Positions 34,188-43,132 of a stretch of 64,000 nt of DNA are shown here, in pieces (the stretch's first letter is position 1; each line of letters opens with the position of its first letter). The stretch covers positions 3,653,353 to 3,717,352 of the forward strand of contig NZ_CP025025.1 in the NCBI RefSeq assembly GCF_002874535.1, written 5' to 3'. A model generated the notes under the pieces. The model had not been told where the DNA came from. It did not search any database and saw nothing but the letters and a program-made list of their open reading frames with translations. The DNA is from Mesobacillus jeotgali (GTDB taxonomy: Bacteria; Bacillota; Bacilli; Bacillales; Cytobacillaceae). Position numbers and translations under genes: made by a program.

Positions 34188-35168
34188 TTAATCTAGCTGT
34201 ATTGAAAGCTCGTTACTTGATAGTTTGGCTTCCAGGTCTTCTAAGCTTTTTTCCTGTTCTGGACTCAGCTTGATCACCCTGATTGGTGCAAGTCCGACAC
34301 CTTTTTCATTTATGCCTAGTTCAATCTGCTTTGATTTAAGCTTATTTTCCGCCTGGAACTCCTTGACTGTTTCATATAGCGCAACATCGACGTTTTTCAG
34401 CATTGAGGTAATGATGGCTTTTTCGGCAAAAAAGTACTGGTCACTATCCACACCAATTGCAAACTTTTTCTTGGATTGAGCTTCCTTCAATACACCGACA
34501 CCTGTAAAACCGGCTGCAGCGTAAAGAACATCCGCACCTTCATCAATCATTCCTGAAGCAATCTTTCCTCCAAGCTCTGCATTGCCAAAATCATTGGCAT
34601 ATTCAACTTTAACCTCTGCTTCCGGATTCACAGCCTTTACTCCCTGTTCAAACCCAGCTTTAAACTTGTGAATAAGCGGCACATCTGCTCCGCCAACAAA
34701 TCCAACGATATTTGACTTTGAAGCCATTCCGGCTACTGCTCCCGCCAAGAAACTGCCCTGTTCTTCTTTAAAAGTAATGGAAGTAATGTTATCTAATTGT
34801 GATACTGAATCAATCAGGATAAATTGCTGTTCCGGATACTTTTTTGCCACCTTCTCAAGATCCTCAAGGACCATGAACCCCAAACCAATGACAAGATCAT
34901 TTCCTTCTTCTACAAGCTCAGTGAACCCTTTTTCATAGCTGCCTACAGTCTGAAGCTCTCTGTAATCAAAAAGAATATCAAGCTCGGCTCTCGCTTTTAC
35001 CAGACCGGCAAAAGCCGCATCACTGAAAGATTGATCTCCAAGTCCGACGTCAGACAACATAATGCCGATTTTGACCCTTTCTTTCGCCTTCAGCTCCGAG
35101 TTTGCACACCCAGCAAGGGTACCTATCAATAAAAATAAGATCATAAGCATATTCAAAATTCGTTTCAT
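34188..35168 (-). CDS. BMP-family substrate-binding lipoprotein
   Basis: A 326-residue lipoprotein with lipobox LAGCANS and the BMP/PnrA-like fold: VKIGIMLSDVGLGDQSFSDA, VIGLGFMVLEDLEKVAKKYP and GSFLAGAVAGMASKSN. Family members bind purine nucleosides in ABC importers; B. subtilis Med is a related regulator. No ABC permease or ATPase genes follow. The only partner is the downstream chemoreceptor, which suggests indirect chemosensing. Confidence 0.88.
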   Translation of the reverse strand: MKRILNMLMILFLLIGTLAGCANSELKAKERVKIGIMLSDVGLGDQSFSDAAFAGLVKARAELDILFDYRELQTVGSYEKGFTELVEEGNDLVIGLGFMVLEDLEKVAKKYPEQQFILIDSVSQLDNITSITFKEEQGSFLAGAVAGMASKSNIVGFVGGADVPLIHKFKAGFEQGVKAVNPEAEVKVEYANDFGNAELGGKIASGMIDEGADVLYAAAGFTGVGVLKEAQSKKKFAIGVDSDQYFFAEKAIITSMLKNVDVALYETVKEFQAENKLKSKQIELGINEKGVGLAPIRVIKLSPEQEKSLEDLEAKLSSNELSIQLD

Positions 35169-35283
35169 CTAGATGTCCTGCTCCCTTTTTAAAAATTTAT
35201 ATGTATTTCATCGACCATAGCGATATTTTGTTTACGAATATGCAGAAAGTCTATCTTTTGTTAATTTTCTAACTTCTAATGAA

Positions 35284-35319
35284 TAGAAAAAGCAGACTGT
35301 GCAATACAGCCTGCTTCGA
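35284..35319 (-). terminator. Terminator of ktrBA
   Basis: AGCAGGCTGT / ACAGTCTGCT stem followed by TTTTTCT on the minus strand. Confidence 0.9.
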
Positions 35320-35325
35320 TTAACA

Positions 35326-35982
35326 TTATTTAATTTTCGTGAACCTGTTCAAGTCGCCATTTTCGCCAAGGACGATCAGGATATCCTCAGCTCTCAGCGT
35401 TTTCTCTGGATCTGGAGAGATGTCGACCTTGTTGGCAGTTTTCACGCCGATTACTGTGATATTGTATTTGGCACGCAGGTTGATTTCAATCAAGTTTTTG
35501 CCAGCCATGCTTATAGGAAGCTTGATTTCCTCAATACTGTAATCATCGGAAAGCTCAATAAAGTTCAATACATTGGGTGATGCCATGAGCTGGTGGGCGA
35601 CTCTCTCCCCCATATCCCTTTCCGGGAAAATGACTTTGTCAGCGCCAACCTTGAATAATACTTGTGCATGGTGTTTGTTAAGTGCCTTGGCAACGACATT
35701 TGAAACACCCATTTCTTTCAAAATCAGAACTGTGAGTATACTTGCCTGAATGTCGTCTCCAATCGCCACAATGACAGTATCAAAGTTCCTTATCCCTACT
35801 GCCTTCAAGGTTTGCTCGTCCGTTGAGTCACCAATTACTGCATGAGTGACATGTTCTTTGTAGTCCTCAATATGTTGTTCACTCTTATCAATCGCCAGCA
35901 CTTCGACTCCTTCATTGTATAAAGTCGTCGCTACACTTGATCCGAAACGGCCCATGCCGATTACTGCATATTGTTTTGCCAT
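35326..35982 (-). CDS. ktrA: Potassium uptake regulatory subunit KtrA (RCK)
   Basis: A 218-residue RCK protein. The N-terminal nucleotide-binding domain starts QYAVIGMGRFGSSVATTLYN with the GxGxxG loop and acidic LAIDKSE; the C-terminal RCK_C domain (about 140-218; DYSIEEIKLPISMAGKNLIE) is the c-di-AMP-binding module in KtrA/KtrC. It forms a ring gating KtrB. It is 11 bases downstream of ktrB. Confidence 0.95.
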   Translation of the reverse strand: MAKQYAVIGMGRFGSSVATTLYNEGVEVLAIDKSEQHIEDYKEHVTHAVIGDSTDEQTLKAVGIRNFDTVIVAIGDDIQASILTVLILKEMGVSNVVAKALNKHHAQVLFKVGADKVIFPERDMGERVAHQLMASPNVLNFIELSDDYSIEEIKLPISMAGKNLIEINLRAKYNITVIGVKTANKVDISPDPEKTLRAEDILIVLGENGDLNRFTKIK

Positions 35983-35993
35983 AAAACATCCTC

Positions 35994-37334
35994 CTACCCA
36001 ATCATCACTTTTCCAGCTGGATATCGATAATGATTCTCTTTTCTTTTTTTCGCAACTGCAAAAGCCAGTGTCAGCGGACCAACCCGGCCCGCGAACATCG
36101 TAATGGTTATCAATATTTTTCCGATTGATGACAGCTCAGGGGTCAAGCCCATTGATAGCCCTACAGTTGAAAAGGCTGAAACTGTCTCAAAGAATATCAT
36201 TAAAAAGGCTTTTCCTTGTTCGGTGATTGTCAACACCATTGTAATCAATACTACTAAAAAAAGCGAAATCAGTGTAACCGTCAATGACTTGAAGATAATG
36301 CCAGGATCCATTCTTCTGCCAAAGAATGTGACATCCTCCCTGCCGCGAATTTGTGACTTGACTGCACCAATCAGGACTGCAAAGGTGGTGGTCTTGATGC
36401 CCCCGCCTGTAGAGCCTGGCGAAGCGCCAATGAACATCAGGAAGATGATCAAAAACAAGGTTGACTGCTTCAAGTCCGGGATATTCAATGTATTGGATCC
36501 TGCTGTCCTCGGTGTGACCGCCTGGTAAAACGCCCCGAACATTTTACCAGTCATCGTCATTGGCTTCAAGGTGGATGGATTGTTAAATTCCAAGATAAAA
36601 ATCAGGAGAGCACCTCCAAACACCAAAACTGCCGATATAGCAAAAACGATTTTTGAATGCAGGGAAAGTCTCCTGGTCTTGCGGTAGTCAAATAGCTCAT
36701 TCATGACTATGAACCCAATCCCGCCAAAGCTGATAAGAGTAATCATTGTGATATTGACGATCGGGTCTTCCGCATATGCAGTAAGCCCTTTGAATCCCCC
36801 CATCAAATCAAATCCTGCATTATTAAAGTTCGAAACAGCATGGAAAAATCCGTAATAAATGGCTTTTCCAGCAGCCATTTCCTGTGAAAACCGCAGAGAT
36901 AGAATGATTCCGCCGGAAATCTCGACTACCGCTGTAAAAAGGAAAATTCTTTTGACAAGCCTGACAATCCCTTCTACAGTCTCGTTATTCAATGACTCCT
37001 GGATAACCAGCCTTTCTTTGAACGAAATTCTTTTTCCTAAAATAAATGCAAGCAAGGTGGCAAAACTCATGAATCCTAGTCCTCCAACCTGGATCATCGA
37101 CAGGATGACCATTTCGCCAAAACGTGTAAAGGTATCTCCTGTATCAACAACGACAAGACCCGTTACACAAGTTGCCGATGTTGCCGTAAACAATGCATCC
37201 AAAATTGGAAGGCCTCTTCCATCCACTGTGGAAACTGGGAGTGAAAGCAATAATGTCCCTAAAATAATTATGGCTCCGAATCCAAAAACAAGTACTTTCG
37301 GTGGATCCATCCTAAAAAATACTTTTCTGCGCAT
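35994..37334 (-). CDS. ktrB: Potassium uptake channel subunit KtrB
   Basis: A 446-residue SKT-superfamily K+ transporter with four M1-P-M2 units. The selectivity-filter loops are visible: TATSATCVTGL, FNNAGFDLMG, VTPRTAGSNT and AFSTVGLSMG. The ATG follows AAGGAAGG. It is first in the ktrB-ktrA operon, controlled by a c-di-AMP riboswitch upstream; c-di-AMP should act both on the RNA and on the KtrA partner. Confidence 0.96.
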   Translation of the reverse strand: MRRKVFFRMDPPKVLVFGFGAIIILGTLLLSLPVSTVDGRGLPILDALFTATSATCVTGLVVVDTGDTFTRFGEMVILSMIQVGGLGFMSFATLLAFILGKRISFKERLVIQESLNNETVEGIVRLVKRIFLFTAVVEISGGIILSLRFSQEMAAGKAIYYGFFHAVSNFNNAGFDLMGGFKGLTAYAEDPIVNITMITLISFGGIGFIVMNELFDYRKTRRLSLHSKIVFAISAVLVFGGALLIFILEFNNPSTLKPMTMTGKMFGAFYQAVTPRTAGSNTLNIPDLKQSTLFLIIFLMFIGASPGSTGGGIKTTTFAVLIGAVKSQIRGREDVTFFGRRMDPGIIFKSLTVTLISLFLVVLITMVLTITEQGKAFLMIFFETVSAFSTVGLSMGLTPELSSIGKILITITMFAGRVGPLTLAFAVAKKRKENHYRYPAGKVMIG

Positions 37335-37443
37335 GTTCCTTCCTTCTTTCCTTAGTATGAGGAATTATGCGTCTAATATTTCTTTGCAGGGACTCATGAT
37401 TACTGGAATTTTAAAATAGTCGACATATCTAAAATACAGCAAA

Positions 37444-37472
37444 ACAAAAAAGCCCCCAGAGGCTAAAAGATA
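37444..37472 (-). terminator. Expression-platform terminator of the c-di-AMP riboswitch
   Basis: Region TAGCCTCTGGGGGCT followed by TTTTTTG on the minus strand, just downstream of the aptamer. Confidence 0.7.
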
Positions 37473-37506
37473 GCAGCCTTGTGGACTTTTGTACATACTT
37501 GTCACA

Positions 37507-37650
37507 CAAGCTTCATCTTCCTCTTCTGCAACGCTTACGGAGTTAGCTGTCGGATTAGGGCTCAGAATAGCCCCGCCTTTTATTAGGCCTCACCCCAAGT
37601 GGATTGCATCCACAAAGTTGGTTCCCCCGCTCCTGTTCGGATTCAGCGAT
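37507..37650 (-). promoter_or_regulatory. c-di-AMP riboswitch (ydaO/yuaA class) controlling ktrBA
   Basis: On the minus strand: CGCTGAATCCGAACAGGAGC, GGGGGAACCAACTTTG, TTGGGGTGAGGCCTAATAA, CTGAGCCCTAATCCGACAGC and TAACTCCGTAAGCGTTGCAG, ending GAAGAGGAAGATGAAG. These match the conserved blocks of ydaO leaders. The ligand is c-di-AMP, which turns off K+ uptake genes. Confidence 0.93.
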
Positions 37651-37659
37651 TTAGAAATA

Positions 37660-38111
37660 TGAAACTCATTTAATTTTGTTCAGAAATCTGAAACTGTTGT
37701 AATCATACTCCTCCCACATTCCACTTGTAAACATGAAAAGGAAGCCAAAAATGACTCTTTTTACTCAATTTAATCCGAAATTGATGGAAAATCATAGTAT
37801 CTCTTACTGAATCACCGTTTTTCTTCGATTTTTACTTCTTTAATAAAGGTTCTTTTCGTAGACTTTGTTGCTTTCTCAACAAGAGAGAAAACCGGGACCT
37901 GTTATTTTACGAGTATGATTCGAAATTCTCCTTTAAAAGAGACTCCTATACCTTTAATGATGTGGATACCAGTATTCATTCTAAGAGCAACAATCGAACA
38001 CGAGTGAAATTAATGAGAGAGACAACGCGGTTTATGGTGAGTCATTTTAAGGTAAATAATAAGATTGAGATATTTGTTTCTGTGAATAGATTTTCGGGGA
38101 GGTTAGTGTGG
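37660..38111. other. Intergenic stretch without recognised gene
   Basis: About 450 bases between the ktrBA leader and the lipid kinase gene. It should hold the divergent promoters. Only short frames are present, for example a 25-codon frame near 37733; none has a convincing ribosome binding site. No RNA motif was recognised. Confidence 0.4.
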
Positions 38112-39014
38112 ATGAAAGCCATGATTATTTTGAATCCATCATCAGGAAAAGAAAAAGCAGTTGACTATGCTGAAAAAATAGAGGAAACCTTACGGGAGAA
38201 ATACGATGATATAGATATTCGAAGAACCGAAAAAGAAGGTGATGCTGCTGCATTTGCTACAGAAGCATGCATTGCTTTATACGATGCGGTCATTGCCATG
38301 GGCGGTGACGGTACAATCAACGAGGCCATAAATGGAGTAGCTGAACAAGCCCATCGACCTGCTCTCGGCATCATCCCGCTAGGTACAGTCAATGATTTTG
38401 CCAGGGCACTAAATATTCCCCTGGATCCCTATGAAGCAATTTCGATTCTGGAAGAGCAAAATCTCCAGCCTGTTGATATAGGTAAAATCAATGAGCATTA
38501 TTTCGCCAATGTCATAGCAGTAGGGGGGATTGCAGAAGCTTCTTACAATGTAAGCCCTGAACTAAAAACAAGACTTGGTTCACTCGCTTATTTTATGGAA
38601 GGGGCAAAATCGTTCCTAAATGGAGAGGCAATCGATATAAGTGTCGAACACGATAACGGTAAATGGGAAGGCCAAACTTTCCTGCTGCTTGCTGCGCTAA
38701 CGAATTCCGTTGGCGGGTTCGAGTCCCTTGCCCCCCATGCAAGCGTAAATGATGGCAAGTTCCATGCTTTCATTATTAAAAAGATGTCAGTCCCGAAAAT
38801 TGCTTCACTTCTCCCATCGCTTATGAAGGGTGAATTGGAGGAAAGTGAAGAAGTGGAATATATTCGGACCTCCTCCCTTAAAGTAACTTCTGACAAACAG
38901 CATGTGGTGAATATTGATGGTGAGGAAGGTGAGCCATTGCCTTTCCAGGCCAGAGTCCTTCCTGGACATTTGGATGTTTTTGTACCGAAAAAAAAGAATG
39001 AACCAAAAACCTGA
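38112..39014 (+). CDS. Diacylglycerol/lipid kinase family protein
   Basis: A 300-residue DagK/YegS/BmrU-type kinase. ATP-binding motif AMGGDGTINEAINGVAE near residue 65, preceded by IILNPSSGKEKA; the middle has PLGTVNDFARALNIP and the C-terminal lobe VNIDGEEGEPLPFQARVLPG. It phosphorylates a membrane lipid, perhaps diacylglycerol. The ATG at 38112 has GGGAGG upstream and gives the family's usual length; the frame upstream to 37962 is unlike coding sequence. Confidence 0.88.
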   Translation: MKAMIILNPSSGKEKAVDYAEKIEETLREKYDDIDIRRTEKEGDAAAFATEACIALYDAVIAMGGDGTINEAINGVAEQAHRPALGIIPLGTVNDFARALNIPLDPYEAISILEEQNLQPVDIGKINEHYFANVIAVGGIAEASYNVSPELKTRLGSLAYFMEGAKSFLNGEAIDISVEHDNGKWEGQTFLLLAALTNSVGGFESLAPHASVNDGKFHAFIIKKMSVPKIASLLPSLMKGELEESEEVEYIRTSSLKVTSDKQHVVNIDGEEGEPLPFQARVLPGHLDVFVPKKKNEPKT

Positions 39015-39044
39015 GCAAGGAATCCCCTGCTCAGGTTTTTTGGT
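39006..39044. terminator. Terminator overlapping the end of the lipid kinase gene
   Basis: ACCTGAGCA / TGCTCAGGT stem followed by TTTTTTGG; the kinase stop codon lies in the stem. It may serve the convergent protease gene too. Confidence 0.85.
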
Positions 39045-39046
39045 GT

Positions 39047-40876
39047 TTATTTTACACTTGAATTAAAGTTGTAGAAGAACTTAGCTGTAATTGAGCCATC
39101 TTCATTTTCCTTGATGTCTGTTACGTGAATTCCAGAATCAGCCGGTGTAGCACCATAGCCCTTCCAGAAGTAGTAAGAACCTGTGTGTACATTTCCGCTT
39201 ACTGGAGTCAGCTTGTCTCCTGTCTTGAAGAAGTCAGCAGCATCACCGCGGTTAAGATTCTTTTCAAGATCATACTTACCATCTGCCTGAAGGACAGACA
39301 ATCCGTAGTGAGTCACCACATCACCATTGCTTGCAGTCTGTGACTGGTTGAACTGGAATCGCTTGTTCATCCAGTTTTCAACGTTGTTCGGACGGAAGCC
39401 AGCTGTCTGGTAAAGGTTGATGACATTTTCATCGACATGCCATGCAACTAAACCATGAGCATCTTCACCCTGACGTACCATCCCTTTATTAAAGCCATCT
39501 TGCTGCATGTTTTCAAACAGGAAGTATTCCGTTCCGTTTGATCCTGGAACTTCCATTTTAACGATGCCGTTATCAGCTTCTGCTTTGCTTGCAGCTGGTA
39601 ACGTGATAGTTTGTACTCCACTTTCTGGTGTTACTTCAATTGGCTCTGCCCATCCTAAGAAAACCTTAGAGAACGGATCGAAGTGTGTTGGAGAGTTTCC
39701 GCCGTACTCAGGCTTATTAGGATAGCGCATCCAAGATCCGCCAGCCATCATTGAGTAGTTACCGACACCTTCGGAAGAATAAACAGTATCATAGAAATCA
39801 GGCAATCCTAGAGCATGTCCAAATTCGTGTGCATACACACCAGTCTGTACCGGGAATGGACCTGTTTTCGCTTCTTCTTTATAAGTGTTAGTCGCTGCGT
39901 CAAAACCAGCTACGTTACCGCCGATACCAGGCTGGATGTTGTAGTTGTTGACGATTACACCGTCGTATGTCATGTCTTCTTTTACTGTTTTTGCAATCCA
40001 TTCAGATTGGCTCATGCCGGCTACAGCATCGGCAGGCTTGCCAGTTTCATAGTATTTTCCATAGTAAAGCGCGCTTAGCAAGCTCCACTTGTGAGACCAG
40101 AATTGAGCAGGGTCACGGCTGTATTCCGCTCCTGTTCCTTCATGAACGACGAATACGTTAGGAACTTCTCCCTCTTCATCAGCGTATTTAGAAAAGTCGA
40201 CTTGATCATCCGCTGCTTTCAACAGGTCACGGATGAATTCACCTGTATGTGCATCACCATTTACGTTTCCAAGCTTATAAACTCCACCTTCTGCATAAGT
40301 GCCTTCCTGGTCAAGATAGTAAGAGGCACCCTTTGGCAGTTCGACCCACACAAATTCCGTGTTCTCTTTACGAACCAAATTCGTTTTTCCGTAACTTGAT
40401 TCTTTATAAGCGTTTTGCATCGTGCGATTTTTAGGAACATCTGGACCATCATACTTTTGGAATTGTGGCAGCTCGTAAGGATTATATTCATCACCAAAAA
40501 TTAAATCCTCATAATATTCCGCAGGAACTTGACCAGTCATGTCACCCTTTGGCTCGTCACCTTCCTTGTACTTAGCCAAAATAACGAGTACCGGAATATC
40601 ACCCGTTGCCTCTTTATAAGCCACATGGTTATCGCCAGGCTGCTGGAATTTCGCTCCATTTTGTGCAGCCTTCTCGGCTGGATCGACTTTAGAAATATCA
40701 ATTCCTAATTCCTTTGCTCTATCTACTAACTCTGGAGCAGCACCTACATGGTGTGCAAGGCTTAATTCATATTTACTTTGTGGCTTTACTGTGGAATCAG
40801 TTGGACTGACTCCAGCAAACACCGCACTCCCTGCTAAAGCAAGAGAAAGCGCTGAAGTTGAAAGGACTTTTAACAC
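39047..40876 (-). CDS. Secreted M6-family metalloprotease (immune inhibitor A-like)
   Basis: A 609-residue secreted protease with a signal peptide (LKVLSTSALSLALAGSAVFA), a propeptide of about 80 residues and a peptidase M6 domain. The zinc motif is YAHEFGHALGLPDFYDTVY (HExxHxxxLPD), followed by the Met-turn-like YSMMAGGSWM. The GTG at 40876 has AGGGAG 8 bases upstream, whereas the GTG at 40885 is too close to it. Immune-inhibitor-A-type proteases cleave host or environmental proteins. It is monocistronic. Confidence 0.9.
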   Translation of the reverse strand: MLKVLSTSALSLALAGSAVFAGVSPTDSTVKPQSKYELSLAHHVGAAPELVDRAKELGIDISKVDPAEKAAQNGAKFQQPGDNHVAYKEATGDIPVLVILAKYKEGDEPKGDMTGQVPAEYYEDLIFGDEYNPYELPQFQKYDGPDVPKNRTMQNAYKESSYGKTNLVRKENTEFVWVELPKGASYYLDQEGTYAEGGVYKLGNVNGDAHTGEFIRDLLKAADDQVDFSKYADEEGEVPNVFVVHEGTGAEYSRDPAQFWSHKWSLLSALYYGKYYETGKPADAVAGMSQSEWIAKTVKEDMTYDGVIVNNYNIQPGIGGNVAGFDAATNTYKEEAKTGPFPVQTGVYAHEFGHALGLPDFYDTVYSSEGVGNYSMMAGGSWMRYPNKPEYGGNSPTHFDPFSKVFLGWAEPIEVTPESGVQTITLPAASKAEADNGIVKMEVPGSNGTEYFLFENMQQDGFNKGMVRQGEDAHGLVAWHVDENVINLYQTAGFRPNNVENWMNKRFQFNQSQTASNGDVVTHYGLSVLQADGKYDLEKNLNRGDAADFFKTGDKLTPVSGNVHTGSYYFWKGYGATPADSGIHVTDIKENEDGSITAKFFYNFNSSVK

Positions 40877-41100
40877 ATTATCCACTCCCTGTTAGAATAT
40901 TTCTATTTCCTAAATAATATAAAATATTCAGTATATTCTAAATAGGGAGAAAGTATTGTTTGATAGTTTTTTAAGTAAGTCGAAAGGCTTATCTTTCAAT
41001 ATTCATCCGAAAAAATAACTATATTTCCATAATAAACCAAATAATAATTTAACTCGTTAACTCTTCTGGAAGGTTCAGACCAAACTCTGGCTCACCCTCA
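40877..41100. other. Upstream region of the M6 protease gene
   Basis: AT-rich promoter region with imperfect AATATACTGAATATT-type symmetry near 40922-40937. No coding sequence was recognised. Confidence 0.35.
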
Positions 41101-41106
41101 AAATTT

Positions 41107-41183
41107 TGTCAGAAGCCACCTAAGCTCGGACAGATTCTCCCGCTTTTCTACTAACCTGTCCGATGTTGGATCAGCTTCTGACA
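41107..41183. repeat. Nested inverted repeat at the edge of array B2
   Basis: Outer arms TGTCAGAAGC (41107-41116) / GCTTCTGACA (41174-41183) enclose inner arms CGGACAG (41127-41133) / CTGTCCG (41156-41162). The inner arms are the same words as in family E and related to family B. Confidence 0.7.
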
Positions 41184-41194
41184 ACTTTTCACTC

Positions 41195-41880
41195 TTATCT
41201 TGAAACCTGTCATAATAACAATGTTTTCTTGACAGCTTTGCGCTCTACAACCTGAAACCTGTCATAATAATCATGTTTTCTTGACAGCTTTGCCCTCTAT
41301 ACTCTGAAACCTGTCACAATAATCACGTTTTCTTGACAGCTTTGGGCTCTTCAACCTGAAACCTGTCACAATAATCAAGCTTTCTTGACAGCTTTGGGCT
41401 CTACAGCCTGAAATCTGTCACAATAATCACGTTTTCTTGACAGCTTTGGGCTCTTCAACCTGAAACCTGTCATAATAATCACGTTTTCTTGACAGCCTTG
41501 GGCTCTACAACCTGAAACCTGTCACAATAATCAAGCTTTCTTGACAGCTTTGGGCTCTACAGCCTGAAACCTGTCACAATAATCACGTTTTCTTGACAGC
41601 TTTGGGCTCTACAACCTGAAACCTGTCACAATAATCAAGCTTTCTTGACAGATTTGGGCTCTACAACCTGAAACCTGTCACAATAATCACGTTTTCTTGA
41701 CAGCTTGGCCTCTTCAATCTGAAACCTGTCACAATAACAACGGATTCTTGACAGCTTTTGGGCTAAGCGCTTAAAACCTGTCATAAAAACGTTGGATTCT
41801 TGACAACTTTGGTGCTCTCTCCGCTTCATACCTTTCATAATACAATGGCTTTCTTGACAGCATTAAACTATCCACCTTAA
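41195..41880. repeat. 52-bp tandem array, family B (copy 2, longest)
   Basis: TTGACAG marks start at 41230, 41282, 41334, 41386, 41438, 41490, 41542, 41594, 41646 and 41698, exactly 52 bp apart, then 41749, 41801 and 41855 with small slips and more divergence. Units read about TGACAGCTTTGGGCTCTACA, ACCTGAAACCTGTCACAATA and ATCACGTTTTCT. The middle units are most alike; the right edge decays. Confidence 0.95.
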
Positions 41881-41914
41881 AAACTGGCTAAATAACGAAA
41901 GTAGTTCATCTCAA

Positions 41915-41948
41915 AAAAACAAGACTCCGCGGAAGCGGAGTCTTGTAT
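41915..41948 (-). terminator. Terminator of the first persulfide operon
   Basis: CAAGACTCCGC / GCGGAGTCTTG stem followed by TTTTTTTG on the minus strand. Confidence 0.9.
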
Positions 41949-41951
41949 AAA

Positions 41952-42728
41952 TTACAGAATATCCATCCAAATCTTAATAGCGGTACCCAAAATCAATACT
42001 GCAAGGATGTACTGAAGGATCTTCGTATTTACTTTCTTACCTGCGTTTGCACCGAGTGGTGATGCGATTAGACTCGCTACGACCATGATCAATGCTGGCC
42101 AGAATTCTACCTGGCCCGTGGCAATTTTACCTACTGTAGATCCAATTGAAGAAATGAATGTGATTGCCAATGAAGTGGCAATTGTCATTCTAGTTGGGAT
42201 CTTCAGGACAACTAGCATGATCGGCACTAGCAAGAATGCACCAGCCGCACCTACGATACCTGCTCCAATCCCAACGATAAATGCGAAGAATGCTGCAAGC
42301 CATTTATTGAAAGTTACCTGGTCTAGCGGGATATCATCTACGCCCTTTTTCGGTACAAACATCATGATTGCTGCAATTAATGCCAGGATACCATAAACGA
42401 GATTAATTCCGCCTTCGGACAAGAACCCAGATCCATAGCTTCCGATTAATGACCCAACAAGAATCGCGGAACCCATATAGATGATTAATGTTTTGTTTAA
42501 GTATCCGCCTTTACGGTATGCCCAGACACCGCCGATAGTGGCGAAGAATACCTGGACCGCACTTATTCCTGAAACCTCATGGGCACTGAATGCGGCTAGG
42601 CCGAACAATGGCGGAATATATAATAGCATAGGGTATTTAATGATTGAACCGCCGATTCCAACCATCCCGGAAATATAAGAACCGATAAAACCAATAAAAA
42701 ATATGACGATAAGAAAAGTCAAATCCAT
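41952..42728 (-). CDS. TauE/SafE-family sulfite/sulfur exporter
   Basis: A 258-residue TauE/SafE protein with about eight membrane helices. Family features are [20 protein letters not shown] and the repeated half [20 protein letters not shown]. In persulfide operons TauE proteins are thought to export sulfite or other sulfur anions. It is the last gene after tusA, separated by a hairpin, so its level may be lower. Confidence 0.88.
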   Translation of the reverse strand: MDLTFLIVIFFIGFIGSYISGMVGIGGSIIKYPMLLYIPPLFGLAAFSAHEVSGISAVQVFFATIGGVWAYRKGGYLNKTLIIYMGSAILVGSLIGSYGSGFLSEGGINLVYGILALIAAIMMFVPKKGVDDIPLDQVTFNKWLAAFFAFIVGIGAGIVGAAGAFLLVPIMLVVLKIPTRMTIATSLAITFISSIGSTVGKIATGQVEFWPALIMVVASLIASPLGANAGKKVNTKILQYILAVLILGTAIKIWMDIL

Positions 42729-42796
42729 CAGGCTTCCTCCTTATTTAAAAACTTTTTTGGGTAAGCTCTCTATAAATAAGATCCTATTAAAAAACA

Positions 42797-42828
42797 AAAG
42801 AAAAGGGAGACGAGCTCCCCCTTTCTTC
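42797..42828 (-). terminator. Hairpin between tusA and tauE
   Basis: GGGAG-ctcgt-CTCCC stem followed by TTTTCTTTT on the minus strand; probably attenuates transcription into tauE. Confidence 0.65.
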
Positions 42829-42830
42829 AA

Positions 42831-43058
42831 TTACGCCTTCTTCATCCAGAACTTGAACACACCGTTTTCTTCTTCATGCTTAAGAAGTTCATTACCAGTG
42901 GATTGAGCCCAAGCTGCTAGATCTTTTACAGCGCCTTTATCAGTTGTATGGATTTCTAGTACTTCTCCAGATTGAAGGTCAGTGATTGCCTTCTTCGTTT
43001 TTACGATTGGCATTGGACAAGCTAGTCCTTTTGCGTCTAATACTTTTGCTACGTTCAT
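42831..43058 (-). CDS. TusA-like sulfur carrier
   Basis: A 75-residue TusA/SirA-fold protein with the sulfur-carrying Cys in LDAKGLACPMPIVKTKKAI (CPxP motif). It moves persulfide sulfur between rhodanese and DsrE-type proteins. It lies 74 bases after the rhodanese-MBL gene in the first persulfide operon. The TusA domain of the fusion protein at 44298-44876 is closely related, so the operon codes for a free and a fused copy. Confidence 0.93.
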   Translation of the reverse strand: MNVAKVLDAKGLACPMPIVKTKKAITDLQSGEVLEIHTTDKGAVKDLAAWAQSTGNELLKHEEENGVFKFWMKKA

Positions 43059-43132
43059 GTTAAAATCCTCCTTGGTTGTATGAAAAACTGTATTTTCGAA
43101 TGCGGTCAGGGAGCAAAGCCCCCTTATCAGAT

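Noticed and set aside
37733-37810. 25-codon plus-strand frame before the lipid kinase gene
   Set aside because: No ribosome binding site or recognisable family; probably chance.
41635-41838. 67-codon minus-strand frame with repeated CDRFQ-like peptides
   Set aside because: It reads through the 52-bp array; 52 is not a multiple of three, so the frame shifts in each unit and no consistent peptide repeat is kept.
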